NCBI RefSeq assembly: GCF_963678635.1
Contig: NC_087069.1
Coordinates: 7,326,633-7,390,632 of the forward strand
DNA from: Symsagittifera roscoffensis
Taxonomy: Eukaryota > Xenacoelomorpha > Acoela > Convolutidae
Direction of reading: 5' to 3'
DNA: 64,000 nucleotides
Under the pieces are notes generated by a model. That model was given only the letters and a program-made list of their open reading frames with translations. It did not search any database and was not told where the DNA came from. Below, piece after piece: positions 10,692 through 21,487 of the stretch (the stretch's first letter is position 1; each line of letters starts with the position of its first letter). A program made the translations under genes and the position numbers.

Positions 10692-12493
10692 GCCGCCAAC
10701 TTGGATCACTACACCGATCAAATTCCCACCCAACCAATCTTACCTCTCCAATCCCAATAATACCACTTTTTGCTTTTCCGCCACCCGATTTTCCATCTAG
10801 TAATGTAACATCAGGCATGAATTCCGACACTAATTCACACATCTCAGTTTTATACTCCATCTCACAGCTAAATAACCCGAATATTGAAACCCCCGATGAA
10901 TTCGCCGACTCAGAACCATCCCCATCCAATAATTTTCATAACTCTTCTAATTTTTCTCAACCCCCTTTTCAACCCATATTATCCAATAACCCTGACCCAA
11001 TCACTCCCACACCCTCTTATGCTTCCCAAGTTACCCCAACCTACTCCTCATACCATTCTGACCAATCATCTCATTCTCCAGACACCCCCCGAATCTCCCC
11101 AGAGCTAGATAATTTTATTACCCTTCAACAACAACCCTACCACCTTAATACCCCAACCATAAATCAAATCTCCTCCACAATAAATTCATCCAACCCCCCT
11201 ACCCCTACACCCTCTTCAACTTATACTGAATCACTAGCACCATCATCCACATCAACTGAATCTTCACTCAACACTAATAGAGCTTACCGCACTTTTAAAA
11301 GAAAGTTCCCCAACCATCCTTTCCCAGCAAAACCAGGAACAGCCCGTGAATACATCAACCACCCCAAGCATACTAACACAAAAGAATTTTTAGCCATCAC
11401 CTTACCCTCATTCCCACAATACACCTTAAACACCCCCCACGACACTAACGAAACACGCAACTTCGTAGATGAATACGTTTTAATGCCTACTCTCTCTTGG
11501 ACCTCATATTATCATTTCACTAACCCTCTTTGCTTACCTTTATCTAACACTCACATCGATGTAGAGCGAAATACGGACATACTATATCGACTCACTACAC
11601 CACTAACACCTAGACAATTTACTTACGTTGGATATAAAAAATCACTAAAAACACACACTGCACCTAGAGCTAACGAATATACACTCGAATACTATGATCA
11701 CAACATCATCAGAGCTAACCAAGATCAATTCTTAGACGACGATCGCTTCGCTAATCCACAAATTACCGAGAAATTTTTCATCAAGACACCATATACATTC
11801 ACACTAAACATCTTCGACCGAAAGTTTGATCACATTATTTCAGAAGCACTAACAGACACACAAGCATACGAAAGTTTTAAAGAACGCTTCCAAATATTTT
11901 CACTAACCTTTCATTTCCTTGCACCACACGAAAGAGATTTACACTGCTCACACGATATTATGTTGCGCACTAAACAAACCCACACATATAGTTATTATCG
12001 TTTCATCCAAAATCACTTTGACCTACACACACCCTCTAGACAACCACACCATCGTTTTCAATTCATTAATTCCAAATACACTTCACCATTTTTCCTAAAT
12101 TTCACATATTGTATTAAAGACACTAACCTCCATGGTATTCTTCGTAATTATGACCCCATAACCCAAATGTACATCTTCTGTCCCATTACCAAGACCTTCA
12201 ACGCCGAAGAATCCCGACCCTTCCTTATCCCGCACGAGTTTGTACAACCCATAGAAATCCCAATTTTAGAATTCATCCACAACACTAAATTCAATCACAA
12301 ATTATATAACTTAATCCAAAACACACCTTATGAGTTTGCAGTTGGCACTGAAGAACTAACCACTATCAAGGCACTTCAATTGCTTTGGCCACTGCTTCAA
12401 ACTAAAAATCTCATCCGCATCTTAGCTAAACTACTAACAACTTCAGAACTAATTCACGACATCTTCCCCCACGGTTTTTTCCCCGACGACTAA
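10688..12493 (+). CDS. Accessory ORF of unknown function after env (601 aa), copy 1
   Basis: Not recognised. Residues 1-200 are Ser/Pro/Thr/Asn-rich and probably disordered. From about residue 200, starting with an AYRTFKRKFPNHPF segment, the protein looks globular, rich in Phe, Tyr and His, and continues to the C-terminal PDD. No signal peptide, membrane segment or known catalytic motif is visible. The identical-length ORF in copy 2 (45125-46930) differs by scattered substitutions with no breaks, which argues for selection on the protein. It starts by ATGA overlap with the env stop. Three bases after the stop comes a strong splice donor. Confidence 0.7.
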   Translation: MSRQLGSLHRSNSHPTNLTSPIPIIPLFAFPPPDFPSSNVTSGMNSDTNSHISVLYSISQLNNPNIETPDEFADSEPSPSNNFHNSSNFSQPPFQPILSNNPDPITPTPSYASQVTPTYSSYHSDQSSHSPDTPRISPELDNFITLQQQPYHLNTPTINQISSTINSSNPPTPTPSSTYTESLAPSSTSTESSLNTNRAYRTFKRKFPNHPFPAKPGTAREYINHPKHTNTKEFLAITLPSFPQYTLNTPHDTNETRNFVDEYVLMPTLSWTSYYHFTNPLCLPLSNTHIDVERNTDILYRLTTPLTPRQFTYVGYKKSLKTHTAPRANEYTLEYYDHNIIRANQDQFLDDDRFANPQITEKFFIKTPYTFTLNIFDRKFDHIISEALTDTQAYESFKERFQIFSLTFHFLAPHERDLHCSHDIMLRTKQTHTYSYYRFIQNHFDLHTPSRQPHHRFQFINSKYTSPFFLNFTYCIKDTNLHGILRNYDPITQMYIFCPITKTFNAEESRPFLIPHEFVQPIEIPILEFIHNTKFNHKLYNLIQNTPYEFAVGTEELTTIKALQLLWPLLQTKNLIRILAKLLTTSELIHDIFPHGFFPDD

Positions 12494-12496
12494 CAG

Positions 12497-12575
12497 GTAA
12501 GTATGAATTAAATGAATATTACTAACTAATTAAAATATTAAAAAACTCACCATACTTTATTCATGTTTTCTTTAG
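12497..12575 (+). other. Predicted 79-nt spliceosomal intron right after the last ORF, copy 1
   Basis: The donor CAG/GTAAGTAT begins three bases after the stop codon. A perfect TACTAAC branch sequence lies at 12520-12526, followed by a T-rich acceptor ending TTTCTTTAG at 12575. Copy 2 has the same arrangement. Retention in two genomic copies means the reverse-transcribed RNA was unspliced here. Confidence 0.6.
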
Positions 12576-14112
12576 ATTTTTAGCCTTCATCCGACGATCA
12601 CCTACAAAAACCACAAAAGACAAATAAAAATCGCAAATTTCATCAAACAGATTTCAAAAATTCTATTAATCTCTTACACTTATAAATTTATAAATTTAAT
12701 ACCAATGCAGTAAATTCATTTCTAAAATTTTCCCCCACAAGCAGTAAATCTAATTATGATGAAAATTTGTATCTTAATATTCCCCCATGACTAGCAGTAA
12801 ATTTCTAAATTCTATGTAGTAAATTAAATAAATGCAAATGCAGTACTAACCTTTTGATATTTTCATTCATTCGCACAGAAATTCTATCCACACTCGCACA
12901 GCTCGCCCACGAAGAATTGTTTAAAATAATGAATTTCAGTTTCAAGTTTTCACACTCAACAACTCTAACATATAATAACATGTTTCAAACTTTCCTTTAA
13001 CCCGGTTGGAAAGGAATCATATACTAAACAAAACTAACCAACGCAGCTTACTAAATACCACAAATCATAGAATAACAGCATGACTTAGAAAAAGAAACCA
13101 ACGGTACCCAAACCGGATTAACCCAGTTTAAAACTGGATAATTTATTCTTTTGAAGACTATTATAAAGTCTAAGAAAGAAATAATAAAACACAAAAAAGT
13201 CGAAAGACAAACCCATACCACAAACAATTTGATTTTTGAAAAAAGGACACAACCAACAAAACATAAGTAAGACCACAACAAACTCAACATAAAACGTTGT
13301 CACATAACAGGACCCCTCACAAAAACCGCATGAAATCATACTCCCACTCCTGGCCTAACCCACCAGGAAGGACGTCCTGAGCATGCTCTATAGCCGGCCT
13401 AACCCACCGCGCTACATCCACGCTTTGTGACCACACCACTATTTTTAATAAGAGCTACTCAAGTGTGAGTAACTCTTCAAAATAACCGAACTAAAACAAA
13501 AAGCTTTTGTGAAAACAACTAACTAAAATCATTATTAAAAAATATTAAACTAATAAAAGTTTTATAAAATGTAAAATCACATGATGCAATATATAGATCA
13601 GAATACAACACCAAGGACGAACATCAAAAGACAAGACGACCCCACTACACTCGAGAGAGAATGACCAACTACAATCGATATGCCGCTCACAATCACAACT
13701 CAAAGGATTTAGAGTACGACTTGACCTCGCAGAAAAGGACTTCATTGAACTAGACCAATGACCACCTCGATGTTCAAGTATACGTACAGATCCGAGTAAC
13801 CAGGCATCCCCTCCACGCACAATCTCCACGCCATTCCCAAACTAGATCATACACAAAAGAAGTTCTCCACGCAGAACAGAAAAACCTGACATAGCAAACC
13901 ATTCTGAAATCAGATTTGAGTTTGTTGCAAAGACGTAGTCGTTGTCACTAGAAGACACAACGTCTTATGTCTCTAACTCCAGCTTCCTGGAACTTCCCTA
14001 ACAAAAGAGGAAACGGAAGAAAATTATGATGTTCGCCAAAAACAAACGTCCATCATCCATCCTTCGAATTGCAGAAGAACTATTCTAAAAAACTCTGTAA
14101 AACCCGGATGGG
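12576..14112 (+). other. Long 3' non-coding region of copy 1
   Basis: About 1.5 kb without a credible ORF, well conserved with copy 2. It holds several GCAGTAAAT-like repeats (about 12700-12850), a TAACCCGGTT motif near 12999, and two copies of GGCCTAACCCACC (about 13352 and 13394) flanking a palindromic GGACGTCC. Just before the LTR there is only a short purine run (GGATGGG, 14106-14112) as polypurine-tract candidate. Confidence 0.55.
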
Positions 14113-14520
14113 TGGAACCTGATCTAAACTACATTTTATGATTGGATAAATTAAATGTTTTACCAATGTAAAGTATTTAATATTAACCAATCATGATCCA
14201 TCTAACTAACAACCCACTTATTTGTAAGTGCTGAAGTTACTTGTAATTTCAGCACCAGAGAGATTTGAATTTAACTTAGAAATTAGTTGGACTCTCCCGA
14301 GCACTTCAGCAGCCGCAATAAACCAGTATACCCTAGATCTATTGAGCCTAGCAGAGACTAGTTAAACAACCTGAGACTAGATAGTATAAGAGTAAGATTA
14401 GGATCGGTATTAGACTAAGAAGTTGCACGAATCTATCCGGCCGAAAATAAGATAGCGTGACGAGCAGACGGTGTACCCTATCCGAAATTACTCTATGAGT
14501 TACACTTCGGTCCAAACTCA
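14113..14520 (+). repeat. 3' LTR of copy 1 (408 bp)
   Basis: Starts TGGAACC and ends CTCA (TG...CA). It aligns with the 410-bp LTRs of copy 2 along its whole length, with clear differences only near the right end. It contains an AATAAA polyadenylation signal. Host sequence CAACCC follows. Confidence 0.9.
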
Positions 14521-15820
14521 CAACCCACTTTTTGACGTTATAGGAACCAAAGATATTTGAAAACTAGGAGACGGTAACCATTTATGTCAAACTCAAAAAA
14601 ATATATATTTCCACAAAGAAGTTTTTGAAACGTTATCCTCTAAGTCCAAACAGAAATTATTTTAAAGAAATTAGTTTTTGTCATCCCGGGTCGAAGTTTA
14701 CGATTTACCTTTCGATTGAATCGACTAAAAAGTGGTATGTTTCGACCGACTTGACTCAAGCTGTCTACGCTTCTACTATGTTCGACCGAAGAAGAACAGC
14801 TCGGCCGAGTTTGACCGAGAAAAAAAAACATTTTGACCAAGTTTGACCGAGGAGTTTTTCGACCGAGAAGAATTTCGACCGAAAAATAAAAGCATTTCGA
14901 AATAGCGATAAAATCCGACCAAAGAATCAGTTTCGTGGTGAGTTTTTGCTTGTGCTCGAGTTTGTTTCGACAGGTTTGAATTAATGTTTCGACTTTAAGT
15001 TCGACTGAACTGCAAGTTTGTGCGTTCAACTTCATAGTTTGAGTTTGTGTTCGACTTAGTGTTTCATTCTTGCGTTCGACTCTAGGACCTTCTCGACAAT
15101 GGATTTTCGCTCGAACTCTGACGTAGGTCCGCCGACTCGCTTCGGCGGAACATATCGCAAACCTCGACCCGGGATCACCCGAGTAACCGTAAGCAACAAA
15201 TTCGTCGGGCAGTTAAGCCAAGAATAATAAATATTATATTTTTATCAAAGTATTCAGTGGATTCCTACAGTGGTTTGAACGGGTCTGACACAGGTCTGAA
15301 CCCGTTATAATCGCTCTAAGGCAATTCACCGAGTGACATTAGCAAAAAAGTTATTGTTCTATTAATTACTGGTACTGTACACGGAATTATAAACTTCTTT
15401 TTCGTCGAATCAAAAAAAAACCATTTCAATCGTTTATAATAGATTATAATAGATTATGAAAAATAATATGTTTACAGTTTCCAAACATTTGGCGGTGTCT
15501 TCGCAATTTGACAGTTGCTTTTGGCTTAACACACATTTTATTAGGAAATTGCAAAACAGATAGTTACTAAAACTAAGAAAACTTAGTAAGCTACTTTTGT
15601 TTTCAATCTTTTTGTTACACCCTCCCTGTCCCCCATTTTATGTTTACCTTCATTTTAAAACAACCCCCTCTCCCTAAGGGGCCGGGTTAGTTACTGAACG
15701 TAACGATTAAGCATTTTGATTACACCCCACCCCCGACACACACACACACACAGTTCGACTTTATGTTTGGATCCAGTTCGACTTCAGCTTTCGACTCAGT
15801 TCGACCAAAGGTCCTACACG
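14521..15820. repeat. Non-coding stretch with a cluster of TTCGAC motifs
   Basis: Roughly twenty copies of TTCGACC, TTCGACT or TTTGACCGA lie between about 14690 and 15800, irregularly spaced and mostly on the + strand. They look like a decayed tandem repeat or a binding-site cluster. A short (CA)n run lies at about 15738-15750. Small ORFs here are not convincing. Confidence 0.4.
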
Positions 15821-17030
15821 ACTATACATTTTTAGTTGCACAATGATAACTGTTTCAAACACTACAGTCGATAAGTAAATTCCAAACCTGACGTTTATTT
15901 ATTTTTGCTCCCGAAAATATCAAAAGCTTTTTTGGTCTCTTGGTGAAAATTCCGAGGTGAAGTTTTTTTAAGATTTTTTGAGAATAAGGACTTTATAAAA
16001 ATCAATATTAATAAAATTGCTCTCAGTTTGATAACTGAGACCGTGTTCAGCGTGTCTATGCAACACTTTTTATTTTCTGTTTCTCTTTCAGTTTTTTTAA
16101 ATTCATTCAGAAACGTTGGCGTCGGCGATAGATTTCCCCGAATACGAAGATTTTGGTGACCATATTTGTTGGTCACCTATTGATTTTTCTCGAGCTCTCC
16201 AAAAACATTTTAAGACGAAACTGAAAAACTGTTCTGCGCCGCAAGCAAGTTTATCATATAATTTTTGGCTGTTTTTGAAAAAAATTTGCCCAAAAGGACG
16301 GGTACTTGGGATGAACGAATGGATGTATGTATGTTTTTAAGCATAAATTTTGTCGGTTTGCCCTTCTCTTCAACGTTTGCCCCTATAAGATGAGGCAGTT
16401 TTTCTGCAGTACTCATGCGGAAATTTTGCAATATTTTGCGAAACAAAAAATTTAAAAAATCTATTTAAATTGATTTTAAGTGGAGTAAACTTACCATAAA
16501 CTTGATAACAATAAAGGAAAATAATAGACTTATAATCCACCTTGCTCTCTGAGGGCGACTTGCAACCAATAATTTCGACCACATTTTAGACCACTAAAAT
16601 TCCTTATAATTGATTTTTTTATCTTACTTAAATGCAGATACTTACTCAGGGGGTACGAAAACTTTGGCAATATTGAAATGATATCGACTGTTTTCTATAG
16701 CAGTAAAAGTGCCAACTTCCACCACAGTGTCTGTTGCAGAAACTGAAAAAAAACACAACAAAATTTGTTGAAAATAAAATAGGCTTAGCAATCAAAAATA
16801 GCAGCAAAAAATCCTTCAATTGCAGAAAAACAAAGTAAGGAAAACAAGATTACAATAATTTACGGCAGTATAATTCAACCATTCAAAAAGCTTTGATGTA
16901 TTGCAATCAGGCACTGTTATAATTGCTACATATGAGATATCAGCTCACTAGTTTAAAATAAGGCAAAAAATTGACGAAAGCTTTCTTTTGTAATTTTGTT
17001 TGTTTTTTTTTGGCTTTGAAACACTGCATA
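15821..17030. other. Non-coding, nothing recognised
   Basis: AT-rich sequence with only short open frames. The 16116-16340 frame begins at TTG and has no recognisable domain. Confidence 0.4.
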
Positions 17031-17039
17031 GATTCAGTT

Positions 17040-18120
17040 ACAAATCACTAGCTTTTATTTTTGTAGCTTGCTTAGAAAAGTTTGATTTTTAGCAAACCAA
17101 TGTGGTCTGCGTTAACTTCAATTATTTGAAAGTTTTGAGAAAAACTTGATGTTCTGCAAACAATTTCCCTCTATGAAATAACTTGAAAAAATTTTATTGC
17201 TTGAATAGATTGCTAAGAAAACTTGAATTTTTTTGCGGACTGATTCGCTCTTTGAAACATATCGAAAATTTTCATTGCTTGAAAAGCTTGCTTACAAAAA
17301 TTTCAATTTTTCGCAAAACGGTTTGGTCCATAATTATCTGAAATGCTTAAAAATTTCATCGGTCGAATGGCTCCAATAGATAAACTTTTAGGCTAGACGT
17401 TAACAGTAATTTTTTTTCAGATGTTTTGCGTGCATAAATACTTTGCTCAATACAAAAACAATTTACTATTTTCTAAAGATTTCTTGCTCACTAGCCCGCT
17501 CAAAAAAATTTAATTGTTTTGCGAAATGGTTCGTCTTCTGAAAACAACCTGAAAAAAATTTTCCTCGACAGCTTACTTCAAAAACAAAAAATTTCGCAAT
17601 ACGATTCAAGTTAAGAAAAGTTTTTTTTCATAAGTATTTCAAGTTTTTTGCTACATGGCAAGACTTTCGTTGTCTGATCCGCACTAGAAACTCACTTAAA
17701 TTTTGGTAATTTTTAATCGCACAAATGCTTGCAAGAAAAAAATTGAACTCTTCCCAAACTGGTTTACGCGATGAAAACATTTAAACTTATTTCACAATTT
17801 TTTATTTCACGCTTATGAGCCCAAATGGAAAAAAAATAACTTTTTGGAAACCATTCAAGCTATGCAAACCAGTTTAAGTATTTTTAAGCTTTAGTCTTCA
17901 TCAAAATAACTTCGATTTAATTCAAATATTTTTGCTCATTATCTGGCTTCAAAAACCTGAAATGCGTTAGCAAACAAGCAATGAAACGATTCCGTTTTCA
18001 TCAAAGTGTAAATGCTCAAATTTTTCTCTGAAAGTTTAATTTTTTTTTCGCTAAACTTTTCCAGCTATGAAAAAAGTTGAAAATATTTCCAATTTCAGTG
18101 CTTAATTGCTTCCTTAGGAA
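17040..18120. repeat. Degenerate tandem-like repeat region
   Basis: Successive segments of roughly 80-110 bases share the pattern TTGCTTG, then AAAATTT, then TTTTCGCAAA and GGTTTGGTC-like ends (for example about 17180-17265 and 17265-17345). Units are too diverged for an exact period by eye. Confidence 0.3.
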
Positions 18121-19860
18121 AAATATTCCGGAAGGATACAAGCATGTTTTGTGAACAACTTAAAATTCTAAATAATTTTGCTAATGCTCGCAAGTTTGCA
18201 TAAGAAAATTTCAATGTATCGCTAATGAAATCACACAGGCAAAAGTCAGCCAAGTTAAAGAATAATTCAATTAATCATAACCAAAATACTTATAGAAAAT
18301 TCACTGAAATTATTGCAAGCTTTTAATTGTTTTTTTTTCTGCATAACATGTATAATAAATTTGAAGAGGTAAAACAAAACTATGTCCCTGTTTTTAAGAG
18401 AAACAGCGGAGTAAGCAGAATACTCAGTGAAATCTGGTCTTAACTTTTTATGCTGCAGACTCACAGCAAGTTGAGGCATCCTACAAACCCACGAGCATCC
18501 ACAAAAACCAAAATAAAATTTGATATAAAAGATAAAATCTTAATCTATGGAATATGTCTCCGACAAAACCGTTTTTACGAAGACCTCACAGCAAGAAGCA
18601 CAAAAATTGAAAAATTTAACTTCATTTGATTTTGGGTAACAAAAACATATAAGAGTTTAAAGCTAAAGAACCTGCGATAAAAGTATTTTCATAGCAAAAT
18701 AAAAGCGAGAATAATTGGTTCATTTAAACAGTTCATAAAACAGTTTTAATACATCTATATGAAAATCGACGAAGAAAAACTGCTTCAGTTTAACCGCCTC
18801 AAGCGAGAGCTAATTTTTTTCAGGCCAAGCATAGAAAAAGAAACACTTCAAGTTTCCGCTTAGTTTGGTGAATTTATTTATTGGTTTTCATAAATTGATT
18901 TAAATTGCCTATGGCCAATAACCAAACAAAAAAAAATTGCTTCAGGACATAAAAATCTCTCGTGCATTTCTTTGTAAAAAAACTCATAAACCTTCTACAC
19001 GTTAAATAAACTTTATCTTTATGCTAGTTGAAAAAGTAATTTGTGCGCATCATTAACCCGAATCAAAAACGTAACCCAATTGTGCACAGACAATATAGCA
19101 TCAACTAGCTTATGCAACCCCTTATTGTTGCTCAAGCATATTACCGGAGAAATACGATGCTTTATTTTTTTCTGGCTTTTCGCGTTCCAAAAAATTTCGG
19201 ATATAAATCGGGCGTTTTTGAACGGAGTGTTCTTACCGTCTTAAAGTTATTGACGTCTTGAGCTCAAACTCTTAATCTCTAAAAAATAATAATTCATTTG
19301 TCGTCAACTTTGGAAAAATTAGCAAAATAGCAAAATGGTGCCTTGATTTACTGGGATACTCAACGAGTGGTATCTCTTTCAAGCTGTTGCGCGTAAGCGG
19401 AGATTGAAGCCCGCTCAGTAGTTGTAGGTAAAAAAAAAGAAACAAAATAAGCATGCTTCAAATATAAAAAATTGGCAGCACTTTTTCCAAGAAAATTTTC
19501 TCGATGCAAAAAAAAACATTCGGAATTTTCAGGACAACTTGTTTTCACTATCAGTGTAATTCAAGTTCTATCAGTGTAATTCAAGTGTAAAGACAATCCA
19601 TACTAGTGTTATAAACATCTACACCAGAATAAGTTTAAAAAATGATCAGTCGAAGCTTAGCAATCATTTGACGTACAACGTAAGCTTAGCATTGCAACCA
19701 AGTGAATTGAAAATGAAACGGAAAAAACGATGAAAAACCGAAATGAAAATGAAACGCCGACTTAAGCAAATTTAAACTTTTTTTATGAAAAAAGGTCAAT
19801 TTAATTTCAAGAAAACTGTAGCCAAACACAACCAGCAGCTTTAGATGGAGTTTTATTTTT
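18121..19860. other. Non-coding; one 20-bp tandem duplication
   Basis: Nothing gene-like. A CTATCAGTGTAATTCAAG unit occurs twice in direct tandem at about 19548-19587. Confidence 0.4.
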
Positions 19861-20441
19861 CATCCAGCCATCCCTTAGTGAGTTGAAAACATAAAATGCC
19901 ATACAATGAGGTCATATAAACATTTTGAGCGGTTAGATTTGCAAAGTTTGAATTTCTGCAGCAGAATCTAACTGAATTTTTTTAAACTAAGAAAAAACGG
20001 TTTGCCCACTAAACGGCACAAGTTGAATTAACCAAATAAATTAAAGGTGAGCCCAAAAAAATAGGCCGAATAACTTTTTTACGCAAAAAAGCTAGAAAAT
20101 TTTCACGCAAGAAATAGAATTTCTACAAAACTTTCATCCTAGAAAGTGTATTAGGTCAGGGATAGTAATTTACAAAAAACAGGAAAAAAATCAACAACAC
20201 TAGCAACTATAATAAAAACGAAAAATGCTCAAATCTCACAAAATTCCGTGATATGCTAACTAGCCGACAAAAGGTAAGCCGACAAAAGAAGATCCGAAAC
20301 TTCATTTTTCCGGGATTCAAATTTGAATTCGATAGATGCAAAAAAGGTCAGGTCGGACTCATATCAGACCTTAGTTCAAAAAGTCAACCGTTTCACTTCT
20401 ACACCAAGCGGGATAGAGCCTGAAAACCATTAGGGTTCATT
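19861..20441 (-). repeat. SINE-like repeat family, member 1
   Basis: About 580 bp, highly similar to the next member at 20469-21102. Shared blocks include AAAATGCCATACAATGAGG, CACGCAAGAAA, GCCGACAAAAG and a final part that on the - strand resembles a tRNA-derived head. The best-preserved head is in the 28.6-29.2 kb member. Confidence 0.55.
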
Positions 20442-20468
20442 AGAAAAAAAACGACGAGTTCTATTCTG

Positions 20469-21102
20469 TACCCAGCTATCACTTAGCGTACAAATCATGG
20501 GTAGACGACCAGTGAGCTGAAAACATAAAATGCCATACAATGAGGTCAAATAAACATTTTGAGCGGTTAGGTTTGCAAAAATTTAACTTCTGTAGCAGAA
20601 TATACCTAATTTATTTTAATTTAAGAAAAAACTATTTGCTCATTAAAGGACGCATATTGAATTAACCAGATAATTTCCAGGTAAGCCGAAAAAATAGGCC
20701 GAAAAAAATTTTTACGCAAAAAAGCCAGAAAATTTTCACGCAAGAAAAAAACTTTTACAAATCTTTTATCCTAGAAAGTATATTAGGCCAGGGTTAGTAA
20801 TTTTACAAAAAGAAACAGGAAAAAATCAACAACACAAGCAACTATAATGAAAACGAAAAATGCTCAAATCTCACAAAAATCCGTGTTGTGCTAGCTAGCC
20901 GACAAAAGGTAAGCCGACAAAAGAAGATCCGAAACTTCATTCAAATTCGAACTTCATTCAAACTTCATTTCCGGGATTCAAATTCGAATTTGATAGCTGC
21001 AAAAAAAGGTCCGGCCGGACTCATATCAGACCTTAGTGCTCAATGTCAACCGTTTTTTTTCTACGCCAAGCGAGATAGAGCCTGAAAACTGTTAGGGTTC
21101 AT
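20469..21102 (-). repeat. SINE-like repeat family, member 2
   Basis: Near-tandem direct copy of member 1, including the AAAATGCCATACAATGAGG and TAAGCCGACAAAAGAAG blocks. It has a short local duplication (AACTTCATTCAAA, about 20934-20970) not present in member 1. Confidence 0.55.
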
Positions 21103-21120
21103 TAAAAAAAAACGAGTTCA

Positions 21121-21487
21121 ATTTCTAACAGATTTCACGTAAAAAAGCCTACTTCCAGATTTCAATAATCTTTTATACACATTCTAAAAAAATTGCTTTT
21201 CGCTCTTCAAACGACACAAAAAATGGCTTATCCAATAAAACTAAAGCCAAGCGACATTGGCCAAAAAAAAACAAAAAATGTATAAATTATAGCAAGAAAC
21301 TTATAAAAAAATCGCGATATGACATATAAACGATTTTTAAAAAAGTAAACAGACAAATTAAAGTCCGAAAATTCAATTTTTCTATAAAAAAAAGGTTAAA
21401 AAACAGGTCCGGTGGGGACTCGGTCACCAGACCTAAAGGCAACTACTTCAGCTTTACGCCAAAATTGAAGGAGCCTGAAAAATGTTT
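21121..21487 (-). repeat. SINE-like repeat family, diverged member 3
   Basis: Shares the closing block GGTCCGGTGGGGACTC, then ACCAGACCTAAAGGCAAC, then GGAGCCTGAAAA with the other members. The rest is diverged. Confidence 0.4.

Larger units (their letters stand above)
1..14520 (+). mobile_element. Large Ty3/mdg4-type LTR element with env and accessory ORFs, copy 1 (5' part outside window)
   Basis: The window opens inside the gag capsid region and the element continues to an LTR ending in CTCA at 14520. The contents and their order match the complete copy at 29734-53589 throughout, with scattered substitutions and small indels. About 4.4 kb of 5' sequence (LTR, leader, ORF0, start of gag) lies off the left edge. 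The gag-pol frame is broken by a one-base deletion near 3116. The two small hydrophobic ORFs, the AUG-less ORF, the glycoprotein ORF and the 601-aa ORF are all open. The 3' LTR differs from the LTRs of copy 2 at several positions near its right end, so this is a separate, older or different subfamily insertion rather than a recent segmental duplicate. Confidence 0.93.
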
